Position numbers and translations under genes: made by a program. A stretch of 64,000 bases of DNA. Source: Flavobacterium sp. HJJ (GTDB lineage Bacteria > Bacteroidota > Bacteroidia > Flavobacteriales > Flavobacteriaceae). Location: the NCBI RefSeq assembly GCF_015351475.1, contig NZ_JADKPR010000007.1:1-64000 (forward strand), written 5' to 3'. The notes beneath the pieces were generated by a model. That model did no database searches, was not told where the DNA came from, and worked only from the letters and a program-made list of their open reading frames with translations. The stretch's first letter is position 1, and every line of letters starts with the position of its first letter. Shown piece by piece: positions 52,328 to 61,503 of this stretch.

Positions 52328-52798
52328 CTAGGAATTATTATTTTGAATAAACAACGTAATTTCTCCTTCTGACAGCATTTCGTCTTCCTTATACGTTTTG
52401 CATTGTATAGTACACAAACTATATGAGTCCGAAATAAATTTCGAAATTAATACCGCTTTGGTAACAAGAGTTGAATTAACTTCTGGCAGTGAATATATTT
52501 TTAAGGTTTTAATTCCGCTGATAAAACCAATCACATCTGCTCCTGTCTTGGCATTATTATTTTCATCAATAAAGTAATCCTTGGCGACAATCATCGAACA
52601 GGTTTGCGCCATATTTTCGACCAGACCAGATTCCGTGAATAAATCATTCTTCAGAAATATATTTTCTGCTTTAATTTGAAAAATAGTGTCTACTTTTTCA
52701 TCATCAATCTCTAAAATAAAATCCACCATCAGCATGGGAGCAAGATGAGGCAGGTAATGGTTACTATTTACAAGTTTTGATGTATCTTTCTTATTCAC
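52328..52798 (-). CDS. Hotdog dehydratase-like protein (ApeP/FabZ group)
   Basis: A 156-residue hotdog protein. It has YLPHLAPMLMVDFILEIDD near the start and FTESGLVENMAQTCSMIVAKDYF, the latter resembling the catalytic helix of 3-hydroxyacyl-ACP dehydratases. It is a paralogue of the next upstream protein; the two probably work together, as pairs of hotdog dehydratases do in aryl polyene synthesis. Confidence 0.82.
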   Translation of the reverse strand: MNKKDTSKLVNSNHYLPHLAPMLMVDFILEIDDEKVDTIFQIKAENIFLKNDLFTESGLVENMAQTCSMIVAKDYFIDENNNAKTGADVIGFISGIKTLKIYSLPEVNSTLVTKAVLISKFISDSYSLCTIQCKTYKEDEMLSEGEITLFIQNNNS

Positions 52799-52807
52799 TG
52801 TTTTTAA

Positions 52808-53254
52808 TTATTTAGCCAAAACAGTTTTCATCTGTCCTTTGGCTATTTCTACATTGTTTAATTTACTAACAATATCTACCAAAGTTACTCCTCCAAATTC
52901 CTGTATAACAGTAACTGTTGTCCTTATTTCGTCATAAAGTTTGGGAAGCACTTTTATTTCCAATTTATTTATGGAACCAATATAACCTGTGGGAGCCTGT
53001 TCATTTCTCAAATAAAACTGATATCCTGTATGCAATGCCACAGACTGAGCCATGTGCTCTATAATTCCAGATTCTACAAAGGAATCATCCTTAAAAAAAA
53101 CAGCATCATCCTGAATGGTAAACCCAGACACTAACTCAGTTTCAGAATAGCTATACAAAGTATCGACCATTACAAACGGTTTTTTTTGAGGAATTAAAGT
53201 CTCCACAAAATCTTTGATGCCTATTGGATTATTAGCTGTCATCGTCATTAACAC
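52808..53254 (-). CDS. Hotdog 3-hydroxyacyl-ACP dehydratase-like protein
   Basis: A 148-residue hotdog protein with TLIPQKKPFVMVDTLYSYSETELVSGF and VESGIIEHMAQSVALHTGYQF, keeping the Glu and His pattern of the dehydratase helix. It overlaps darB by 7 bp. The two hotdog genes follow darA and darB in order, so they may serve the dialkylresorcinol or the polyene branch. Confidence 0.83.
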   Translation of the reverse strand: MLMTMTANNPIGIKDFVETLIPQKKPFVMVDTLYSYSETELVSGFTIQDDAVFFKDDSFVESGIIEHMAQSVALHTGYQFYLRNEQAPTGYIGSINKLEIKVLPKLYDEIRTTVTVIQEFGGVTLVDIVSKLNNVEIAKGQMKTVLAK

Positions 53255-54381
53255 ACTGTTAAATAAGCATACGCATACGAAAAACGACCGCTTTCCGGCA
53301 CAGACAAAAGAACTTTGTTCCCTTTTACCAGTTTACCTGAATTCATTAATTCTTCTAAGGCCAGATAAATTGAAGCCGAACCGACATTCCCAACATATGC
53401 CAAATTCATAAACCATTTTTCCATTGGTATTACCATTCCTTTTTCTGCCAATGATTCTCTTAAACCATCTACAAAATAATGAGAAGAAACGTGTGGCAAA
53501 AAGTAATCAATTTGATCAGCAGTAATATTGTTTTTATCCAATGCTTCTTTCATACTTTCGGCACCCTTAACCAAAATATGTTCATCAAGCACTTTTATAT
53601 CCTGTTTAACTGCAAATATAGATTCGCTGAGCCATTCATTTGGATCAAAATCATTCCAAGGTTTTATATCGCCATTTTCTAATTTATCTCCTCCAGCATA
53701 CATGCATGTCTCTATTTCATGTGCATAAGAATAAGCTTCCATCCATTCTATTTTTAAGGAAATAGCTCCAGTTGGCTTGTTTTCCAATAAAAAGGCACCC
53801 GCTCCGTCAGACAGCATCCATCTTAAAAAATCTTTTCTAAAAGCAATTATGGGCTGCTCTTCTAATTTTTTCAGATTAACAATTTCATTTTCAAATCTAT
53901 TGGCAGACAGCCACGAAGAAACTTTTTCAGAACCTGAGCAAACTGCATTATTTGTATTTCCGGATTTTACTGAAAGATAACCAAATTTTAAAGCGTTCAT
54001 CCCTGAACAGCACACCCCTGAAGATGAATTAAGTTCCAGATTTTTATTTTTTAATAAGCCATGTACCATTGCCGCATGAGACGGAACAAGAACATCTGGA
54101 GTAGCAGTTCCACAAGATAACAATTCCACATCTTGATCAGTAAAACGATTATCAAATAATCCCTGAATGGCTATATGAGTTATTTCAGCGTTATTGTGAG
54201 TACTGTTTCCATTTTTATCTCGTGCATAATAACGGCTTACAATCTTATTATTTCTTAATATTAATCTTCTGCCTTTGGATGCTGTTTCATTTATCAATCC
54301 CAAATAATCTTCCATTTCATCATTAAAAACAGCTTCATTTGGCAAGCACTTCGCCGCTTTTGTAATATATACATCAAACAT
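53248..54381 (-). CDS. darB: DarB-like ketosynthase (KASIII family)
   Basis: A 377-residue beta-ketoacyl-ACP synthase III-type enzyme. The active-site segment is SSGVCCSGMNALKFG (Cys125), with His in FLPHVSSHYF and Asn in NLAYVGNVGSASI. In the dialkylresorcinol pathway DarB joins a 3-oxoacyl and a 2-enoyl chain before DarA completes ring formation. The order darA then darB with a 5-bp gap supports the assignment. The resorcinol is then esterified to the aryl polyene acid to give flexirubin. Confidence 0.9.
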   Translation of the reverse strand: MFDVYITKAAKCLPNEAVFNDEMEDYLGLINETASKGRRLILRNNKIVSRYYARDKNGNSTHNNAEITHIAIQGLFDNRFTDQDVELLSCGTATPDVLVPSHAAMVHGLLKNKNLELNSSSGVCCSGMNALKFGYLSVKSGNTNNAVCSGSEKVSSWLSANRFENEIVNLKKLEEQPIIAFRKDFLRWMLSDGAGAFLLENKPTGAISLKIEWMEAYSYAHEIETCMYAGGDKLENGDIKPWNDFDPNEWLSESIFAVKQDIKVLDEHILVKGAESMKEALDKNNITADQIDYFLPHVSSHYFVDGLRESLAEKGMVIPMEKWFMNLAYVGNVGSASIYLALEELMNSGKLVKGNKVLLSVPESGRFSYAYAYLTVC

Positions 54382-54386
54382 ATAAT

Positions 54387-55292
54387 CTAATTTACTCCTT
54401 TATAATATTCTAATTCCTGCTTTATTTTTTTAATTTTTAACGGATACGTAAGAACGTGTAATATATAAACTATTGGTGAAACTACCCAAATAGCTAGTAT
54501 TAAATACACTTTAAATATTTTTGTCCAAAATTTTCTTGATTCCCTTTTAGTTATGATGAAATTTGACCATTTTGAAAAAATTTTATTAGCTGTTTTATCA
54601 ACTCTAATTAAGTAGGAACTTACTTTTACTGCATTAATCGCAACCAATTTCGTTTGCAAATTATCTAAATCATTCTCATTAAAGCCTGCAAGAATTACTT
54701 CCCCGAATTTTGTTGATTCACGAATATCTTTATCTGAAACTCCAGGTAATGGAAAAATTCCAAGATACCTTTTTTTAACTCCTGAAAACATCCACTCTAC
54801 AATTGTAATCACACTTATTAAATTCCCAACTCTATCGACCAGCGCAATATTTCCTTTTAGCAGGGCGTTATTCTGTCTTAACAGAATCTTGACTTTTTCC
54901 TGCGCCATGAACCACATGTTTCTGGAACCATTTATTGTTACAACTGGTGTATCCTTAAATAAAATTTTGGCTTCTGGACTTTTCAAGAAAGAATTTACGG
55001 GGATTGAAGGTGTTAAATACCAAACCTGATAATTCAAAAGAATCAAATCAAACTTCATTTCCATTATTTCATTTGGAATGGGTTTAATAGGAGCAGGAAT
55101 CTGCAAAAATGATTCTGGAAAAGCATTAAAAAAAGCATCATTATTCCAAGGAAATGGGAAAGATTGCTCCATTTTAATTTCATGAAACACTACATTTATT
55201 TTTTCTGAATCTAAAAACGGTTTTGCTATATTTCTGGCAATAGTTTCTAATTGTCCCGATTGAGAATAATAGATTACAAGGACATTTTTCAT
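54387..55292 (-). CDS. darA: DarA-like dialkylresorcinol-condensing enzyme
   Basis: A 301-residue protein with a flavodoxin-like start (VLVIYYSQSGQLETIARNIAKPF) followed by the DarA-typical segment SFPFPWNNDAFFNAFPESFLQIP and a membrane helix near the end (ILAIWVVSPIVYILHVLTYPLK). DarA works with DarB to form the aromatic dialkylresorcinol; it was first described in Pseudomonas and is part of Flavobacterium flexirubin clusters. It lies 5 bp before darB. The membrane helix suggests that the reaction takes place at the inner membrane. Confidence 0.9.
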   Translation of the reverse strand: MKNVLVIYYSQSGQLETIARNIAKPFLDSEKINVVFHEIKMEQSFPFPWNNDAFFNAFPESFLQIPAPIKPIPNEIMEMKFDLILLNYQVWYLTPSIPVNSFLKSPEAKILFKDTPVVTINGSRNMWFMAQEKVKILLRQNNALLKGNIALVDRVGNLISVITIVEWMFSGVKKRYLGIFPLPGVSDKDIRESTKFGEVILAGFNENDLDNLQTKLVAINAVKVSSYLIRVDKTANKIFSKWSNFIITKRESRKFWTKIFKVYLILAIWVVSPIVYILHVLTYPLKIKKIKQELEYYKGVN

Positions 55293-55341
55293 ACATGTTT
55301 TTTTTTACAAAAGCGAATATAACTTAAATTAATACATAAGA

Positions 55342-57006
55342 CTAATAGACATTTATTTCTTTAAAATTTCTTGATTTATGCGCTCTCTTAACATGAACCC
55401 AATCTGGCCATGTTGCAGTATCTTCCGCATCATAAATTCTTAACTTTTGATTCGCATCTTCAATAATCAAATCATCGGGTTGGCATCCCAAAATTAGCGA
55501 AGCTGCAACAACACCAGAATGTGTAGCTCCTCCGATTCCATGAGAAAGTGTGCTCGCACCACAAAGATATAGGTTATTTATTTCGGATTTATTTTTATAT
55601 GAGAACGGACCAACTTGATTTAATGTTTTTTCAGTTCCATACACATTTCCTCTTGTTGAATTAACATAAAATTCATTTGTTTTAGGAGTACCCAACTCTG
55701 CTTGAACACAATTTTTTTTTGCCCCAGGAATAATTTTCTCAATATTATTCATCAATTTATTTATTACTTTTTCTTTAAAAATAATGTATGCTTCATTGTG
55801 ATAATCCTCTAACCCGTTAAAACCATTTAAATTATCATAATTCACGTAAGTTACCACTTCAAAATTATGATACCTGCCATTAAAACTCACTGGATCTTTT
55901 ATTGTGGTACAACTTATAAATACCGCTGGAAACAAATCACCCTCTGTGATATCATTATTCATTAAATCATCAAAATTAGCATCATCATTTTCATCCTTCA
56001 TCATCCAAATATTACCCGAATCAATCCCAAACTGAGTGACATCCATATCCAAGGTCAAGAATAAAATAAGTGAGCTGACTGAATATTTTGTTTTTTCTAA
56101 TTTTTTTACTAATCCTTTACTGAGATTTGATTTTCCAATAAGATTTAAATAAGTAACAGCTGGATCAGCGTTTGAAACAACATTTTTAGCATAAATTACT
56201 GTTCCATCTTTAAGTTGAACCCCAATTGCTTTCTTGTTTTCTATAATTATTTTTTTTACATCTTGTTTGACTCGAACTTCGCCTCCATGTTTCTTGACAC
56301 CGTTGGTCATTGCCTTTACAATTCCTCCTCCCCCGCCCATGGGATAAAATCCTCCTTCAAGATAGTGACTCATTACAGAACAATGTACCGGAAAACAAGC
56401 TCTCTTTGGCGAAAGTCCATGATCGCCACATTGCACATTTAAAACAGCCTTTAATAAAGGATCTTTGATATGCCAACTGATTACTCTTTTTAATGAAAAT
56501 AAGGAAAACTTACCAAAGTGTTTGGTTCTAAAAGGCACTGTAATATTTTGCCAAAACCCTTTTAACTTAGGTATTAATTGGAGTTCTCTGTTAACTCTTT
56601 GCACAAGAGTTAAATATTCTACAATATTTTTTTTTTCTTTTGGAAAACGCTTAACAAGAGTTTCTGATAAATTTTCAACCCCTGATGGAAAACTAAAGGT
56701 TTCTTCACCAATAATAGCATGTTCATATCCTTTGTCATTCATTCGGAAAAAAACCATATCATTTGCAATCCCTAACCCGCGATACAATTCATTCGTAGAC
56801 TGCCCGTTGCCTATAAGTCCCACATAGTGAACTCCTGGACTAAATCGTTGCCCATTTAAAGTAAAACTATGACTCCATCCACCAGGAACGTAATGCTGCT
56901 CTAGTACCAAAACTTTTTGACCAGCACGTGCTAAACAAATTGCTGTTGCCAATCCACCTACACCTGATCCTATAATGATTGAATCATATTTTTTCATAGT
57001 TTGCAT
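55342..57006 (-). CDS. CrtI/retinol-saturase-like FAD oxidoreductase 2
   Basis: A 554-residue flavoprotein with the dinucleotide fold SIIIGSGVGGLATAICLARAGQKVLVLEQHYVPGGWSHSF (residues 8-47) and a closing LYLCGASTLSHGIGGATHSGVVAASL. It is longer than the other copy (504 residues) and shares its motif layout. It probably carries out a redox step on the polyene or on the resorcinol precursor. An alternative start three codons in is MKKYDSIIIG. Confidence 0.87.
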   Translation of the reverse strand: MQTMKKYDSIIIGSGVGGLATAICLARAGQKVLVLEQHYVPGGWSHSFTLNGQRFSPGVHYVGLIGNGQSTNELYRGLGIANDMVFFRMNDKGYEHAIIGEETFSFPSGVENLSETLVKRFPKEKKNIVEYLTLVQRVNRELQLIPKLKGFWQNITVPFRTKHFGKFSLFSLKRVISWHIKDPLLKAVLNVQCGDHGLSPKRACFPVHCSVMSHYLEGGFYPMGGGGGIVKAMTNGVKKHGGEVRVKQDVKKIIIENKKAIGVQLKDGTVIYAKNVVSNADPAVTYLNLIGKSNLSKGLVKKLEKTKYSVSSLILFLTLDMDVTQFGIDSGNIWMMKDENDDANFDDLMNNDITEGDLFPAVFISCTTIKDPVSFNGRYHNFEVVTYVNYDNLNGFNGLEDYHNEAYIIFKEKVINKLMNNIEKIIPGAKKNCVQAELGTPKTNEFYVNSTRGNVYGTEKTLNQVGPFSYKNKSEINNLYLCGASTLSHGIGGATHSGVVAASLILGCQPDDLIIEDANQKLRIYDAEDTATWPDWVHVKRAHKSRNFKEINVY

Positions 57007-57067
57007 GCGGTTTTACAAAATACAAAATCAATGAAAAAACTGAATTTTAGCATAATTAAACGTTAAA

Positions 57068-57952
57068 TTACTTATTACTTAATTGGTTCCAAAAATCGAA
57101 ATAATTGAACCACTGCAAAGGATATTTTTTTATCATACCTTCTACACTTTCTGTATATTCTTTCAGTAAACCCTTTTCGTCACGGTGCTTTACTTTGGCT
57201 TCTCTGGTATAAAGATGATAATGCAAATTAGATTCTTTCATTACATAAACAAAAAGAACAGGAACTTTCAATCTGGATGCAATAAGAAATGGTCCTGCAG
57301 GAAAAAGAGCTTCTTGCCCCAATAAATTTTCGCTTAACGATTTTACTCCTTCAAAATACCTATCGCCAGTAAAACAAACCAACTCATTTCTGGCCAGTGC
57401 AGAATTAATTTCGAAAATATGAGACAAATCTTCTCCTATTAATATAAAATTGATCCTAGGTTTTTTAGTAATACTTTCAAGATATTTCTTTATTGCAGAA
57501 TGCTCTAAATCGGTAGTAACCAGATTTATTTGCAGATTAAAATCAACTTCACTAAAAAAATGCTCGGCTATCTCAAAATTTCCAATATGGGCACTAATTA
57601 ATACACCGCCTTTCTTTTCTTTTAACAATTTGATAATAAACTCCTTACCATCATGCTCATAAGTAAACTTATCCTTTAGACCAGCACCGATTGCAATTTT
57701 ATCAATAATGGTTTGTCCAAATGTATAATAACTTCTAAAAACCATCGTTTTAGATTTTAAATACGGATACCCCAGCCTTTTTCTAAAATAATAAAAGATC
57801 GAGTCATTGCTTTTTTTGAGGAAAATAAAATAATACGCTACTACAAAATAAAGTACAAAATAGGCTGCTTTTACTCCAATTTTATTAATGAAGAAAACAA
57901 AAATTTTGTACCCAAGAACAGTACCTTTAGATTTTCCATCCCATTGACTCAT
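57068..57952 (-). CDS. LpxL/HtrB-like acyltransferase
   Basis: A 294-residue membrane-bound acyltransferase of the lipid A late-acyltransferase family. An N-terminal membrane helix (about residues 20-45) precedes the catalytic HX4E-type motif in ISAHIGNFEIAEHFF (His at about residue 122) and CFTGDRYFEG. In aryl polyene clusters this type of enzyme is thought to transfer the polyene acyl group onto its lipid or resorcinol partner. The gene starts 4 bp after the stop of the carrier-protein gene, which fits acyl-ACP as donor. Confidence 0.88.
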   Translation of the reverse strand: MSQWDGKSKGTVLGYKIFVFFINKIGVKAAYFVLYFVVAYYFIFLKKSNDSIFYYFRKRLGYPYLKSKTMVFRSYYTFGQTIIDKIAIGAGLKDKFTYEHDGKEFIIKLLKEKKGGVLISAHIGNFEIAEHFFSEVDFNLQINLVTTDLEHSAIKKYLESITKKPRINFILIGEDLSHIFEINSALARNELVCFTGDRYFEGVKSLSENLLGQEALFPAGPFLIASRLKVPVLFVYVMKESNLHYHLYTREAKVKHRDEKGLLKEYTESVEGMIKKYPLQWFNYFDFWNQLSNK

Positions 57953-57956
57953 TACA

Positions 57957-58208
57957 TTAAGCCTTTGATTTAATTTTATTTTCTATAAGATCATAAAAAC
58001 TTTGAAAAGTGTCTATTCCTACAAAATCTCCTTCAACTAATTTTACTCCAAAGTTTGATTCGATGGATACAACAAGATCTACATAATCTAAACTATCCAG
58101 TCCCAAAGTGTCTTTTAAATTTGCTTCAAACTGGATATCATCACCATCCACCTCAAATTCATCAATTAAAAACCCGTTTACTCTCTCAATAATTTCTTCT
58201 TTATTCAT
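57957..58208 (-). CDS. Acyl carrier protein 2
   Basis: An 83-residue carrier protein with Ser39 in KDTLGLDSLDYVDLVVSIE as the phosphopantetheine site. It is encoded between a ketosynthase and an LpxL-like acyltransferase, so it is likely to be the carrier from which the finished acyl chain is transferred. It differs clearly from carrier 1 (46446), which suggests two separate chains. Confidence 0.92.
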   Translation of the reverse strand: MNKEEIIERVNGFLIDEFEVDGDDIQFEANLKDTLGLDSLDYVDLVVSIESNFGVKLVEGDFVGIDTFQSFYDLIENKIKSKA

Positions 58209-58294
58209 GTAATATTTAATATTTTTTTATGGGAAACATGTAATCGCATATTAACTTTAGTCTTTATGACCAATTTTAAGGAATGCTTATTTCA

Positions 58295-59524
58295 TTACTT
58301 TTTTTTATACTTTTTAACTACTAATGCTGAATTCGTACCTCCAAAACCGAAGGAATTCGACAAAAATATATCAATTTTTTTATTTAACGTTGTTTTAACC
58401 AAATTTAATTTTGCAGCATCAGCATCTGGTGTTTCCAAATTAATATTTGGTGCTATGAAATCATTCTGCATCATCAGAATAGAATAAATTACCTCACTCG
58501 CTCCAGCCATCCAGCATTCGTGTCCTGTCATTGATTTTGTTGAACTTACATAAGGATTATTCTCTCCAAAAACTTCAAAAATAGCCTTTGCTTCATTATC
58601 GTCTCCTACGGGAGTTGACGTTGCATGGGCATTAATATAATCAACCTCACTTGACTTTATGCCTGCTTCATCCAAAGCTCTTTGCATTGCCGTAGAAGGG
58701 CCTTCGACATTTGGAGTAGAGATATGGCCTCCATTGGATGAAAATCCATATCCGATTACTTCTGCCAAGATAGTGGCTCCTCTTTTTATTGCCGAATCAT
58801 AAGACTCCAAAATCAAAGTGGCAGCACCACCGCTTGGAATTAATCCATCGCGATTGGCATCAAAAGGTCTTGAAGCTTTGGCCGGTTCATCTTCTCTGGC
58901 AGAAAAAACACCCAAACCATCAAAACTACTCATCGCATATTTATTAATTTCCTGAGCTCCTCCACAGATAACTATATCCTGAAAACCGCTTTTAATTAAA
59001 AAATATGCCATCCCAATAGAATGAGAACCGCTCGCACAGGCAGCACTAATTGTCAAATTAATCCCCCTCAGCTTAAAAATTGTCGAAAGATTCATGGTAA
59101 CAGTCGAATTCATGGACTTAAAAATAGCCCCCGAACCTATTAAAGTAGTATCTTTTTTCTCACGAATAATATCTGTTGCCTCAATAATAGCCTTAGATAC
59201 ACTATCATTACCATACATAACGCCAACTTCATTTTTTTCAAAAAAAGCATCATCAATATTGGCATTTTTTAAGGCTTCAATAGTTGCCATATATGCATAT
59301 TCCGTTTCCTCTCCAAGACTTATTCTTTGTCTTCTGGAAAGTAAATTTTTTAAATCCGGTTTAGGTACTGTACCCGTCAAAGCTGATCTAAAACCAAATT
59401 CCTTGCGTTCTGGATCAAATACAATTCCAGACTTTCCTTCAAATAAAGAATCTTTTACTTCATCAAGCGAAGTTCCAATACAGGAATAAATTCCCATTCC
59501 CGTTATGACCACTCTATTATTCAT
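58295..59524 (-). CDS. Beta-ketoacyl-ACP synthase (active, third)
   Basis: A 409-residue FabF-type condensing enzyme with Cys163 (LTISAACASGSHSIG), His300 (INAHATSTPVGD) and His335 (SMTGHECWMAG), and the end LSNSFGFGGTNSALVV. It is encoded with FabG upstream and carrier 2 downstream, a complete minimal elongation set. Confidence 0.92.
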   Translation of the reverse strand: MNNRVVITGMGIYSCIGTSLDEVKDSLFEGKSGIVFDPERKEFGFRSALTGTVPKPDLKNLLSRRQRISLGEETEYAYMATIEALKNANIDDAFFEKNEVGVMYGNDSVSKAIIEATDIIREKKDTTLIGSGAIFKSMNSTVTMNLSTIFKLRGINLTISAACASGSHSIGMAYFLIKSGFQDIVICGGAQEINKYAMSSFDGLGVFSAREDEPAKASRPFDANRDGLIPSGGAATLILESYDSAIKRGATILAEVIGYGFSSNGGHISTPNVEGPSTAMQRALDEAGIKSSEVDYINAHATSTPVGDDNEAKAIFEVFGENNPYVSSTKSMTGHECWMAGASEVIYSILMMQNDFIAPNINLETPDADAAKLNLVKTTLNKKIDIFLSNSFGFGGTNSALVVKKYKKK

Positions 59525-59539
59525 TGATAACTTTTATTT

Positions 59540-60271
59540 TTATGAATAAATTCCACCATTAATATTAATCACTTCACCAGTAATATAACTGGCTTTCTTC
59601 GAAACAAGAAAACTAACCAGATCCGCAACTTCATCAGCTTCACCAAAACGATTTAAAGGTATCATTTTTGTCAATTCGGCTTCATCAAGTTCGCTGGTCA
59701 TATCTGTTTTTATAAAACCCGGAGCAACGGCATTTACAGTAATGTTTCTTTTGGCTATTTCCTGCGCCAAAGCTTTGGTAGCACCTATTATTGCACCCTT
59801 AGCAGCCGAATAATTGGTTTGCCCTGCCGTACCTTTCACTCCCGATAAAGACACCATATTTACAATGCGTCCATATTTATTACGAAGCATTTTTTGCATA
59901 AAAAAATTAGTCACATTAAAAAAACCATTCAAACTGGTATTTATAACACTTGACCAATCATCTTGGCTCATCCACATGAACAAACCGTCTTTTGTAATTC
60001 CTGCATTGTTTACAATGACCTCGACAACCGCTTTTGGATTTGCCTCTTGCCATTGTGTCAATACCGATTGAACTTCAGTAAAATCAGCAACATTAAATTG
60101 CAGAATTTCCCCAGTAGCACCTTTTGCCACTACAGATTCCAAAGTTTCTTCAGCAGCTTTTTTATTGGAATGGTAATTAATTAAAATATGATAATCACTA
60201 TCCAGTGCCAATTTTTCGCAGATAGCACTGCCAATTCCTCTTGAACCTCCTGTTACCAATGCACACTTCAT
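59540..60271 (-). CDS. fabG: 3-oxoacyl-ACP reductase (FabG-like)
   Basis: A 243-residue short-chain dehydrogenase. The NADPH motif is TGGSRGIG (residues 7-14), NNAG is at 88-91, and the catalytic Ser-Tyr-Lys are Ser141 or Ser143, Tyr154 and Lys158 (QTNYSAAKGA). The ending YITGEVININGGIYS is typical of FabG. It reduces the beta-keto group of the ACP-bound chain in each polyene cycle. It forms a set with the ketosynthase (15-bp gap) and carrier protein 2. Confidence 0.93.
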   Translation of the reverse strand: MKCALVTGGSRGIGSAICEKLALDSDYHILINYHSNKKAAEETLESVVAKGATGEILQFNVADFTEVQSVLTQWQEANPKAVVEVIVNNAGITKDGLFMWMSQDDWSSVINTSLNGFFNVTNFFMQKMLRNKYGRIVNMVSLSGVKGTAGQTNYSAAKGAIIGATKALAQEIAKRNITVNAVAPGFIKTDMTSELDEAELTKMIPLNRFGEADEVADLVSFLVSKKASYITGEVININGGIYS

Positions 60272-60291
60272 ATATAAAATTTAAATTGTAG

Positions 60292-60349
60292 ATTTTAGAT
60301 TGCTGTGTTAATTAACCCTTTTTCAGAAAGTAATTTTTCAATCTAAAAT
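60292..60349. repeat. Inverted repeat between FabG and WG-repeat genes
   Basis: ATTTTAGATTG (60292-60302) and CAATCTAAAAT (60339-60349) are perfect 11-bp complements in the 82-bp gap between the two genes. This may attenuate transcription between the first two genes and the rest of the cluster. Confidence 0.6.
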
Positions 60350-60353
60350 ATAA

Positions 60354-61466
60354 TTACTTTTGAAAAGGTTCTGCGTTTTCAAACCATTGATTTCCTAAGA
60401 CAGAACCATCTGGTTTTAAAAACCCCCACTTATTTTCGTTCTTAACTCTTGCTGTTCCCTTAATGAATCCTTTTTGGTCATCTTTAAAAATCGAAAAAAT
60501 ACCTCCAGCTGTAATACCATACTGCGTTGGAATTACCAATTTTCCGGTTGTATTTATAAAACCCCAATTTTTATCTTTAACCGGTGCCAAACCATCCGCA
60601 CTGAACATTTCTGCATCATTATAAACAGGGTCAATAACTAAAGTTCCCTTCATATCAATATATCCCCATTTTTTACCAACTAATACTGGGGCTAGATTTT
60701 TATTAAAAGATTTGGCTTTATCAAATTTAGGTTCTATAACCCAATTCCCTTTTAAGTCAATAAATCCTATCTTATCATTTTTTCTAGCATAAGTAATGTC
60801 TTGAACCAAAAAATCCCAGATTTTATCTACTCCATCAATTGCTCTGAATTTCCCTGATACTACTAAACCAAAAGCAGTACCATTTTTTGCCCAAGTAACA
60901 TTTTTAAAATAATTTCCAATTTCGTCATAAATTATTTCTACAACAATTTTACCTGTATTATCAATTATTCCCCAACGGTCATTATTTTTAACTCTTGCAA
61001 AACCGTTTTCAAATGATTTAATCATATCATATTTTGGTTCAACAACAATTGCCATCTTATTGTTTATCAATCCAATTTTATCTCCTTGTCTGATGAATGC
61101 AACTCCATCTTCAAAATCGTATAATTTTTCTGTAATTGGAGGTGTTTGAACTTCTCCCTTTTTATTAATAAATACCCATTTTTTATCTTTCGATACTACA
61201 CAAATTCCGCTATTAAAGTATTTGGCATCGTCAAATGCTGCTGGTATTATTATTTCTCCTTTAGCATTTATAAAACCCCATTTCCCATTATCTTCAAAAG
61301 CGGCTAAACCATCTGAAAAGTTTTTAGCATTTTTATATTTTGGCTGAATACTAAATTCCCCCGTTTTTGAAATATAACCAAACTTATCGTCTTTTCTCAC
61401 TAAAGCCAGTTCTTGAGCACTTATAAATTGATAAAATAGAATAAAAAACAATGCTGATTTTTTCAT
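60354..61466 (-). CDS. Secreted WG-repeat protein
   Basis: A 370-residue secreted protein with a signal peptide (ending ISAQ). The mature part consists of about ten WG-type repeats of ~22-35 residues, such as FGYISKTGEFSIQPKYKNAKNFSDGLAAFEDNGKWGFINAKGEIIIPAAFDDA. Such repeats form a beta-rich scaffold and may bind proteins or glycans; no enzymatic motif is visible. It is the second gene of the operon, between the ammonia-lyase and FabG. A role in pigment formation is not evident. Confidence 0.88.
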   Translation of the reverse strand: MKKSALFFILFYQFISAQELALVRKDDKFGYISKTGEFSIQPKYKNAKNFSDGLAAFEDNGKWGFINAKGEIIIPAAFDDAKYFNSGICVVSKDKKWVFINKKGEVQTPPITEKLYDFEDGVAFIRQGDKIGLINNKMAIVVEPKYDMIKSFENGFARVKNNDRWGIIDNTGKIVVEIIYDEIGNYFKNVTWAKNGTAFGLVVSGKFRAIDGVDKIWDFLVQDITYARKNDKIGFIDLKGNWVIEPKFDKAKSFNKNLAPVLVGKKWGYIDMKGTLVIDPVYNDAEMFSADGLAPVKDKNWGFINTTGKLVIPTQYGITAGGIFSIFKDDQKGFIKGTARVKNENKWGFLKPDGSVLGNQWFENAEPFQK

Positions 61467-61503
61467 GTTTTATAATTTTAAAATATTAAAAACAAACAAA
61501 TTA

